Shown in pieces: positions 54,901 through 64,000 of a DNA stretch of 64,000 nucleotides. Made by a program: the position numbers and the translations under genes. Each line of letters opens with the position of its first letter. Position 1 is the first letter of the stretch. Source of the DNA: Mycteria americana. Its lineage: Eukaryota; Chordata; Aves; Ciconiiformes; Ciconiidae. Under the pieces are notes generated by a model that was not told the DNA's origin, ran no database searches, and saw nothing but the letters and a program-made list of their open reading frames with translations. Location of the stretch: NCBI RefSeq assembly GCF_035582795.1, contig NC_134366.1, forward strand, positions 150,645,519 through 150,709,518, in the 5' to 3' direction.

Positions 54901-57900
54901 ATTGTCTCTGAGCTTTGTGTGCTTAGTAGTACAACTCCCTATATCCTGTACTAGCTCTAACATCTTACTTCCACTACCATCAGCAACTTATTCCTCAGTA
55001 GGGTTATTTCCCCAGCAATCTTAAAATGTGGACTGAAGAAAACAGGAGAGAGGTAAGAAGTAAAGAGAACTGGTGTGAGAATTTGGTATTATGATTTGAA
55101 TTACAGTATGCTTAGTAGAGAGATTAAATTCTGCAAATTCAGTGGGGATCAAGGAGAAAGAATGTACCAAGTTAGAGAAGAATATTTTAGGGTAGTGAAG
55201 GGGATATTGGATGGACTGTGGTGATTGAAAGAAACTGACTTAAAAGGGCTTTCTAAAGTGGAAAAAAAATATACTCATGCCATTATAGAATATAGGAATT
55301 GTAAACAACTCCAAGAATATGACATGGATAGACTGCTTAAACTGTGGTAATAGAAAGAAGTGGTAAAAAAAGTCAGAGAAAGTTACAGTGACTAATTTAC
55401 AGTTGAAGGAACTAGAACATGTTTAAAAAATTAAACATAGAGATTCTGGTGTTCACAAATGCTTTCTGTACAGAAGATGGAAAAGTCACTTTCCTTACCT
55501 TATGTTTGCTTGTAATTATATGCCCTTCCCCCTTGGTTATCTGTAAGAGTCAGAAAGGAATTCCCCACCACCACTACACACAGTTTTGTTGCTGTCTTTT
55601 CCTCCTTCCTTTGAGGCATTGATATTTGCTGTATATCCAGACAGAATGTGCTTTGCCTCTAGGAGTATTGAGCTCTTTTAGGTTCCTGCTCAGGTTCCTG
55701 TCCTTAATTTTTGGTCTGAGAAGGAATTCTTCTGGCTTAATTGTCAGGGAATTGGCAAGGATTTTCTTTTTAGTTGTATCATTCTTAATGGGAAGTAACG
55801 TCATCCTAATCCAATAATTTCTCTAGTATTTCTTCCTCTCATGTAAGTGTAACTCATTGGCAAGAATGCATAGCAAGCATCAGCTTAATAACACCATCAA
55901 ACTGTCAGGAGTGCTGCTGTATTTAATATTTATTTCAAAAGATTTTGCAACTCTTAATAATGGGAACATCTTAAAGATTCTAGATTTTAAATAAATAATT
56001 ACTGCATTTATGTTTGGCAGTACCTATTGTATTGTTAGTACCACTGAATAATCCATACATTCTGGGTGAGAAATCTTTGTCAACATTAAGTGGAAAAATC
56101 ATATGAATGTTCTTTTGAAAGACTAAGTGATTTAAAAAACAAAACAAAACCCAACACATTATGTTCCTTTAATATGTAAGACCTTGTAGATGACAAAACA
56201 AGCACAGTCCCTGTAAGTTTTAATCACAGAACTATTAATAGGTTCGTTGTATTGTTTATTGGTAAGAATTATTTTACTTAAGATATGGATCAGCATGCAT
56301 TACATACTGTACACTGAAGGCTGTTAATCCATAGATCACTAAAGGTAGGTATACATTTTCTCTGCTTTGGTTAGGTTGTGGAGGTGAAGAAAAGATAGGT
56401 TATTTAATACCTCAGTGATCAGTTTTAAAGCTAGAAGTGTTATTTATCTTCAGTAACACATGCAACTGTTGGTCTTTGCAGACATAAGCAAAGAATAGTC
56501 CCTTCCTTGATGTGCAGAGCCTGAAAAGATCCATAGTGGGAAGCTAGTGCTAAATAAGTAGTTGCATGCTAATCATATCCATAAAAATATTTTGTATGTA
56601 TGTTTCTTAAAGGTGATCCTTGCTTCTCTTACAAGTTTACTTAGGCGGACTTATTTCAGGCTTTGTAATGTTGCTTTTTCTGATTTTCACCAAACCTGTT
56701 GAGCTTCACGCTCTGCCTGAAAGGCCAGATTCCAGAATATTAAAGGTGGCATGCTAAAGGTGTAACTTACATTGCCAAAGGTGATGTAATTTGTAATAAG
56801 AAATGCCTATTTGCAAGAGAATGCCAGGTTAATCTTTCTAAAACAGTTTATTTTGTATTTTGTATTTGGAAAAACATGTGATAGTAAGATATTGCAGAAG
56901 CAGTGATGCTTCTTTGGGGGATGCAGTTAAGCTTTTAATAGTCTGTTTACTTAGTTGTCTGCTCATTGTACTTACAATAGTGGAGTGGTTTTGGTAATTT
57001 GATACTTAAGCCACAAAAATTGTTTGAATTTTGTTTGAAGGTTCTCTTCTTTTGTAGATAATGATAAAGTTAGGCAGCTGTACCTGGAGGGTGTACCTGT
57101 AGACTGTGCTCACAGCTTTATCTGGGACCAGGACATCTGTAAGAACGTCACTGAAAATAAAATCTCAGAGCAGGTAACTAAGAAGGTGGATTGCCGTGGA
57201 GAAAATGGTTAATGGTACATAGAGTCCACAGAGCGAGACTCTTGAAACTTGCATAAATCCAAGAGTAGTAGTTTCCTAATGTTGTAGTATCCAGATGCTC
57301 AGTTGAAGTGTTTATTTTGTAGCCTTTGTGTACTGTTCTTGCACAACCATTGTTGATGATTCAATTAAAAAGCTTTATTGGATTTTCTACAGGACTAAAT
57401 AGTTGTAGGTTTATTTATCAGAAGGGTTTGGAATTGGATTTTCATACATCACCTTGACTCATGTGCAGCAGATAAAAGGGATGAAGTGGTACAGAGAGGC
57501 TCTGGCCATTCACTCCTCAGTCATAGCCAGGATGATTCTCCTCACAAAAGAATCACAGAAGTTGGAAGGAAATATATCCCTCTGTTTCTGAACTGCAGCA
57601 CGCTGTGTTGTGGGCATTCTGGGCAATACCTGTGATTTGTAGCCAGCTTTAAATGTGCTGTTACAGGTTTGAAATCTCCTATCTTGACATTTCTGTTGGC
57701 AATGTAGGAGCAACCCATAAAATGCATGGGTAAAATGGTGATTTAGTGACAAGAGGTGATAAACTTTTGGCACTGTTGTAATCAAAAAGAGAAAATATTT
57801 GTATGGCAGAAACATGTCTCTAAATACTCTCTTTATGAAAATTCATTTTGTGCTCTTTCAAATTGGCTGCCATAGTGTAAAAAAAGCAGAGTACTTACAA

Positions 57901-60900
57901 AATACTACACTAGTGCATAACAGTTATCAGCACAATCTTTTTGTATATGACAGTGTTCTTCATGCTGGCATGAAATGTAATGTTTACCTTATAAAAAAGC
58001 TGATGCAGAAGGGACATGTAAAGAGGCAGTCTGACGGTCTGGTTTTTTATAAATGTACCCTTAATGTGGTACAATGAAATATAACAACTGGTGATTGACA
58101 AAGCCTTGGTGCCAGCATGCTTTATGTGAAACTGTTTCGTGACCAAATGTTCGTCCCATCTCCCTGGATGTAGTTCAGATTTGCTCTTTGTATTGACAGA
58201 CTGAAAGCACCTGTTCGGTCTAGTCTTGTGCACAAATCTATAAATATCAAGTTGCAATACTTGTTTTTCCTCCTTCATCTGTGCATTTTTGCTCTGAGTT
58301 TCAGTACCTGCCCTCCATCAAGGTCTGTGGAAGTAAGAAGGGGAGAAAAAGGGTGCTTAATACTTTTTTCTAAAAACATTTTTCATGCCTCGATGAAGGT
58401 CAGTTCAAATGTGTAGCATATTACTAGTATATTTTTCCTAGTTATAAGCTCACCTCCTCTCTGTATCTTGGAAGGGTATCTAGAAGAGGGAAAAATGGTT
58501 ACTAACTTATGGGAAATGTCTCCTCCTTCTTAGGATTTAAACCATATGAGAGCTCAATTACTGGTACCTGGATCACACCTTGATTTGGGTCCTTGTGAAT
58601 CTAAGATTCCCATACTGTTGGTGCAGCAGCCAGGGAAAATGGCTGGAGAAGATCGACCAGGATGGGGGAGTGGCTGGGATATCTATCTCCCAAAGGGCTG
58701 GGGCATGGCTTTCTGGATTCCTTTTGTAAGTGACTTTCATTGCAAATTGCAAGTAATATGACAAATCTTGTAATTTTGTTCAAAATAATTGATTTTAGAG
58801 AGTATACTTCACATTGTGTAACCAATTCACAATTACAGGATCAAAATCCCACTTTAAAAGAGGGTGTATGCACTGGTTGATGACAGAGGCTTGGTCTTAA
58901 AATCTTAAACTATAGCTTTCCATATCTTCTGTTGGGTATAACTGTGCCCACATGGCAGTCTAAAGCAGGAAATCAGAATGGGGAGTAAGGAGAGAAAGCT
59001 GATGCTATAGCTCTTTGGTTTTGTGTTTCTAAGGGCATATGTCTCTAAAGAGAAGTCATTTGGTGCCTGCTTCTAATCCATTTCCAGCTTGGCTATCTCC
59101 ACCACTCTGTCAACAAATTGGTTGCCTCTGATTTGGGAGAGAGCTTGAAACACAAAGTTTGAGTTAAGCTTGAATGCTTCTCTGGTGCTGTTTGGAGCAT
59201 CCTGCTTTGAATGTTTAGATGGCAGTTTTAATGTCTTTCTGCAGTTAAATTTATGCTTTTGAATGTGTGGGGGGATTAATTGCAGTGATACCTATTGTAC
59301 AGTTAAAATAAATTGAGCAGTGACTTTGTCAAAGTAATATGACATTCCTGGCAACGTACAAGAACAGAACCTGTGAAGTTCTCTTCAGTTTTGTTAGTAG
59401 TTTTTCAGAATTAAATTTAAAGACCATGACTAACATTTTTGTTGAAATGAGCATCTAGAACTGTGAAAACCATACTTAAGTTTATTCTTTTTGAAAGCTA
59501 AAGTGATAGATTTTCCCTTTTCTAAGGCAGTAGCTTCTGGAGCATTAATAGTTTTTTTTCAGTTAGGAACCTGGAATCAGTACAAACATTGCTTTTTTGG
59601 GTTTTGGTTTTTGTAACAGATATATCGAGGTGTACGAGTTGGTGGCTTGCAAGAGGCTTTAAAGCATTCTGAATATCAAAGAACACCTCACACTCCAAAT
59701 GATTTCCCAGACTGCCAGGCGGGAATGCAGTTTGCCAAAGAACTGGAAGCCAGTCTTCTTGAAAAATTCAAACGGTAATATTAACTTCAAAATTGATTGC
59801 AAGAATGAAAAAAAATGAATACTGCTTAAAATATTCCATTAATTATCTGTTGTGTTCATTTAGACTTGGACTTTATTAAGATCTTTCACTAGTGTTTTAA
59901 ATCCTAATATTATATATAAAAAAGAAAAGAATCCTAGATGTATTTAACAGAAAAGCTCTGCTAAACAGTGCATATAAATTAACTAAAACCTTCTATTCCC
60001 AGAGATATGCTCAGTTATAAGGCTGTAACAAGGCTGCGTAACAATAAAATAAACAAAGCTATTTCAAGCTCCCTTAGCAGTAAATGAGGGAGGAGGTAGG
60101 AGAAGGCAAAGGCAGAATATCACTATAACACTAAGTGTTAAAGAATGAAGTGAATGAAGAGGTATATTTCAGTGTCCACTTTTTAAATACCAGGTATTTT
60201 GAAGTTTGCCTTCATTTTCACTGCAGTAAACACAGAACTCTTAACTATGAGTATGGGGTAGCTGGAAGTGTCCTCTGCACCAACTGGTGTTGGCTCCCTT
60301 TCCAGCTAGGAGGGGGAAGTAGGAGAAGTTTAGAGGAAAAGGTGATGTCAGTCACAGTAGATATCCTTTCAGCCATGCTGGATATTTCTATCGTGGTCAG
60401 AAATACAGAAGTGTTGTCTAGAAGTATAACATAACTTTAAAATTCTTGCTTAGTGAAATTACAAAGGGAATGCACAGTTAACTTTCTGTTCTAAATACTT
60501 GGTTTTGAAAACAGAAAACGTTATTAGACCAGCAGGACAAAGTTAGCCTTTTGAAGTGTTAGGGACCCAATAATGGCCGAGGAAACAAATATTCTTACCT
60601 GCTCAATTTATCGTTTAGACGTCCACCTGCAAAAAGGGCAAATTATGTCAAGCTGGGCACTCTGTCGCCTTTCGTCTGTCCTTGGGGGCAGCTGACGAAG
60701 AACTGGGAAGGAAGAATGAAAGCTTCAGGAGAATTTGTACATCCTTCTTCCCCACACCCTGAGCGCTGCACAACTGAAGGGCATAGCTTTTGTGACCCCA
60801 AAGCAGAAGTGGTCAAAGAAGCTTCCCCTGAGGCTGGTGAGGTAGAGGAGACCATGGAAATAACAAGCTTTGAAGGTGTCCTAAAGACAGAGGATGTTAC

Positions 60901-62452
60901 AGGCACCCAAGGCTTTGGTGAGAGAGATGAAACTATGACAACAAGTGACTTTATTGTTCTCAGGTATGTCAAAATGATACACGCATGTGAGGTGTTAGTT
61001 CTTTATTGGGAATTACTGAATTGGGGAAGGGAAGAGCTCAGTCTTGATTATTAAGATGAGAGAATTATTTGATGCAAATACAGTGAGGAGATTAAATAGT
61101 TTTGTCGTGGATCAGAGTTTGCTGTTGAGTGGAAGTCTTTCTTCTGCTTTTCCCCAGCAAACTTGGTGACTAGATGAAGTAAATTTCTTAAATTATGTTA
61201 AATTTAATACTCTTGAGTTTAGTGTGTTCTTGAAGTTGGCATATTCTGTCTGCTTCCAGGTGGATGAAGCTTTTAGAGGTTCGTATTTGTGATTTTAAAA
61301 CTGTTGCTGTGTAAATCAGCTTGCATTCCCTTTTCTAACACATCATCACAGGTGGTTCTTGCACTACTTAATGAGGTCTATAAAGACAATAGGGAATCCC
61401 CGGCATTCCAGTGCAACACATGAGGGCAGCAACACTGTTTGGGAAGTGCCTGAATGCAGGTCTTTCATTTTTGTGTAGTTATCAGGGGACGAAAACGTTG
61501 GCAGTTCTGGACTGCATTAATGTCACTGAAGGTTTTAGAGCATTTGTGATTTAACAAGTTTTGGGGGTTTTAACAAGTAATGTCTCCTTCTGAAGAAATA
61601 GCCTCACACATGAATTCCACTCGCCCATGTTCTTTTTGTGCTCAGAGTGACACAGATACCAGCTTGGAAGGTTGCAGAAAGCCCCAGGGCTTTTCTTAAT
61701 CATGCTCTTGCAAATATGCGGGGCGCTGGATTTCTGTTGTACTACTTGTTAATATCTATTGTTGATGTTTATTTTTAAAAATTTTTAATAGGAGTGAAAA
61801 ACTACTAATGCAATTATCAGCCTGGTGCTATCCCACTGCTGGAAAAGATCGGCGAGTCCGTCTTATTTCTCGGCTGGGACAGAAGGAAATGACTGAAGAT
61901 GTCTTTTTGCCAATCTTGATGAGCTATCCAAGGGCTCTTGTCTGGGTCAACTTGTCTCTCTTGAGAAAGGGGAACCCTGAATTGCATGCCATGATTTGCA
62001 TCCCAACAGAAGACGACTTGCTGCATCTAAGCAAAGACAAACTCTTCTGTGGTCCTCAAGAACCCAAACATCGTGACATATTCAAGCACAAGGTACAGAA
62101 ACTGAAAGAGGAGAAGAAGAAGAAGAAAAAGGATAACACGAAGGCTCTAGAAAGTGACCCCCCGAGTGTTCCAGATAAAGAAACAACTGAGGAGCATGAA
62201 GACCTCATTCTTGGTCTTTGGTCAGACACTCTCCCAGATGTTACTTCCCACTGCTCCAGAACTCTGTTGGGATATGTCACTCGAGGGGATTTTTCATTGG
62301 CTGCGGGCTGTGGAGAAGCACTGGGTTTTGTTAGCTTGACAGGGTTACTTTATATGTTACACAGCCAGCCAGCAGATAAAAAAGGGCTCGTTTTGTTAAG
62401 AACTCCAGCATCTTTACAGTACAGATTTGCAAGACTTAATATTGAGGTTTAA
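39977..62452 (+). CDS. POP1: Ribonucleases P/MRP protein subunit POP1
   Basis: Largest protein of nuclear RNase P (tRNA 5' end maturation) and RNase MRP (pre-rRNA processing); nucleolar. Fifteen coding exons: 39977-40097, 42641-42823, 43679-43854, 46027-46275, 46834-46921, 47226-47401, 48039-48289, 48425-48518, 49317-49428, 50402-50521, 57058-57173, 58534-58725, 59620-59774, 60619-60963, 61792-62452; 3039 nt, 1012 aa (human 1024). Start [20 protein letters not shown] parallels human. The N-terminal POP1 domain begins about residue 102 ([11 protein letters not shown], then [40 protein letters not shown]). A basic linker [13 protein letters not shown] is in exon 7. The POPLD domain spans roughly 590-680 ([20 protein letters not shown], then YRGVRVGG). 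The C-terminal domain ends [15 protein letters not shown]. Exon 14 is the least conserved; exon 2 is RG-rich. The longest intron (50522-57057) holds a tRNA-like relic; the other introns show nothing coding. Confidence 0.97.
50760..50828 (+). pseudogene. tRNA-like relic in POP1 intron 10
   Basis: A 69-nt stretch folds as a cloverleaf. The 7-bp acceptor stem (50760-50766 with 50821-50827) has one G-U pair and an A discriminator. A 3-bp D stem (68-70 with 78-80 of 50700+) follows, then a 5-bp anticodon stem (50782-50786 with 50795-50799), then a perfect 5-bp T stem around TTCGAAT with a good B box (GGTTCGAATCC). The D arm is short and the anticodon loop has 8 nt, so it is probably not a working tRNA. 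If position 33 is the T at 50788 the anticodon would be GAC (Val), but this is uncertain. It could instead be the head of an old tRNA-derived SINE or a mitochondrial insert. Confidence 0.5.
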
Positions 62453-64000
62453 GTATCATTGCAATGCAGTAGAATGCCAAAAATACCAAAGAATGTCTGT
62501 TTTGTCTTCTGTGGCCTTTCTGATATGTCTCAAATTTGAGGTCATTCTGAGCCCCAACAACATCTTGAGGATTATGAAATAATTAAAAAGCTTTGTGGCA
62601 TTATTCATTAAAATAACTAATGCATCAACAGACCTAATACTACTTTTGATGTCTGCATTGCTAAGGATTTCTAACAGTAACACAGCCATTATCATAATCT
62701 TCTTTATCTCTAAAGAAGCGTATTGTTCATTTTTTCACCTCAGAGCAGTGGATGCTATAACAATACACAGAAAATCATTATTTTCCTTTTAGAAATCTTT
62801 TGCACAGATGGATTGTAACTTTCCAGTGCATTATTCACATGTAAGTGCATGCAGTCTGAACTGATATATATAGCAAGTGGCTTTTCCTGATTCTTCGTAT
62901 TTGAATGCATGTGGCTGCAGTGGAACAGATCTAAGTAGACAAATCTATTAAGAAAGCAGAAGGGTACTTACTTCAGTGGAAAAGCTCTGTGCTTAAATGA
63001 AATGCAAATAAAATATAGCCCAGCTATATAATCTTGAATTATAGCAGAAGAACTGGAGCTCTTAAATTGGAAAGTGTATCAGTCTGTCTCTCTAGTCTGA
63101 GAGAGAAAACTATTTTTGAAAGGTAGTAAGCCTTTCAGATGCAAATTGCTGTTGGTGGGTCAGCATACATTTTCTGTTAATAATAGGGGATATTTTGGTT
63201 CCTTAAAACACAAGGTTATTTTTGTGTGGAATGTGCTAGGATTGAAGGTTTCTTCATTTTACTGTATGATTTATGAGTGTTGTTCAAATTCATAAAAGTT
63301 GTAAAGTATGCTGGAGGGGTGAGGGGAGAAAGGTGTTTGATTTGACTGGGGTGGTATGGGTTGGTTGGTTTTGGTGTTTTGATGGGGTTTTTTTTAATGA
63401 TAGCCTTAAGCTTCTAGCCATTCTTGAGTTAAGCAGCTTGAAAATGATTTTACAATAATACACTGTAGTTTAGGAGCAGCATGATACAAATATATACCAG
63501 TGGGTAAAATTACTCTGAAATGATCATGTACAAATAAAAATCTAACCTATTCTTGATTCAGGAGTCTACTGACTAAGCTTGATTCTTTAAGAAATTAAAT
63601 ATGGATCAGTTAATGACTTAGTCTTTCTAAGTATCAGTCTGCAAATCCCATCGTTCACAGTTTTGTTTGAAAAAGTCTTAGATGAATAGATTAATGTTGT
63701 TTGGAGTTTTTTATTGGAGGAAGGATTTAGAATACCTTATCTTCACAATTATTAAAATTCAGGGCCATTGTTGGATTAAACGTGGCAAACACATGGGGAA
63801 GGGGGGAGAACATCTCTGATCGCAAGGCAAGTATGGGAAGTGGAGCTGGATTATTTTTTTTTTAAGTCGTCAGAAGACCAATTTAAGAATCATGCGCCAG
63901 CTGGAGTTATGGCAGCACATGGGACGGAAGACGCAGCCTCCAGCACAGCTTGGACTACAGCTCCATGAAAAATCATGCCTAATGGCTCCAGCATCGCTCA
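62453..64000. other. POP1 3' UTR and downstream flank
   Basis: AT-rich sequence following the POP1 stop codon. Plus-strand AATAAA signals at 63007-63012 and 63533-63538 mark two possible mRNA ends. No exon of the next mammalian neighbour (NIPAL2) is recognisable. The last 150 bases are somewhat GC-richer but match nothing I know. Confidence 0.5.
63007..63012 (+). terminator. POP1: Candidate POP1 polyadenylation signal
   Basis: AATAAA in the sequence CAAATAAAATATAG, about 555 nt after the stop codon. A second AATAAA lies at 63533-63538 and could give a longer 3' UTR. Confidence 0.5.

Noticed and set aside
57540-57720. Faint CR1-like wording (GAATCACAGAAGTTGGAAGGA) in POP1 intron 11
   Set aside because: Only a short stretch resembles CR1 and the rest does not follow the consensus.

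Overview
This looks like about 64 kb of bird nuclear genome. Four host genes can be read exon by exon, and they lie in the order and strands known from the mammalian 8q22-type block: RPL30 (minus), ERICH5 (plus), RIDA (minus), POP1 (plus). The bird assignment rests on a CR1 LINE 3' fragment at about 24.4 kb, an avian ERVL-type LTR fossil at about 6.8-7.2 kb, short introns, and proteins that resemble but are not identical to mammalian orthologs. A neognath bird is likely; I cannot name the species.

Layout. 1-1.4 kb: sequence downstream of RPL30, where MATN2 would end in mammals, but no MATN2 coding exon is visible. 1.4-5.3 kb: RPL30, four coding exons plus a non-coding TOP-type first exon, with an H/ACA snoRNA-like hairpin in intron 4. 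5.3-5.8 kb: CpG-rich promoter followed by a 170-bp pyrimidine hexanucleotide tract. 6.8-7.2 kb: LTR fossil. 7.2-14.8 kb: gene desert with one notable long hairpin. 14.8-25.1 kb: ERICH5, four coding exons, encoding a small acidic protein with a dual-acylation N terminus. 25.1-31.9 kb: ERICH5 3' region and intergenic DNA with one likely hAT-type non-autonomous element. 31.9-39.6 kb: RIDA, six exons, 137 aa. 39.55-39.98 kb: a head-to-head RIDA/POP1 promoter with ZNF143-type and NRF1-type motifs. 39.98-62.45 kb: POP1, fifteen coding exons, 1012 aa. 62.5-64 kb: POP1 3' UTR and downstream DNA.

How the genes relate. RPL30 (large ribosomal subunit) and POP1 (RNase P/MRP core protein) both serve translation and RNA processing. 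RIDA is a metabolite-damage enzyme that shares its promoter with POP1. ERICH5 is poorly characterised. All exon models were built by hand: each splice junction is GT-AG, phase is kept throughout, and the summed coding lengths are 348, 636, 414 and 3039 nt, all divisible by three. I see no phage, CRISPR, toxin or other novel multi-gene system. The most interesting signals are the intronic snoRNA hairpin, the G-rich hexanucleotide repeat beside the RPL30 promoter, the unexplained 86-nt hairpin, the RG-rich segment of bird POP1 and a tRNA-like relic in POP1 intron 10.
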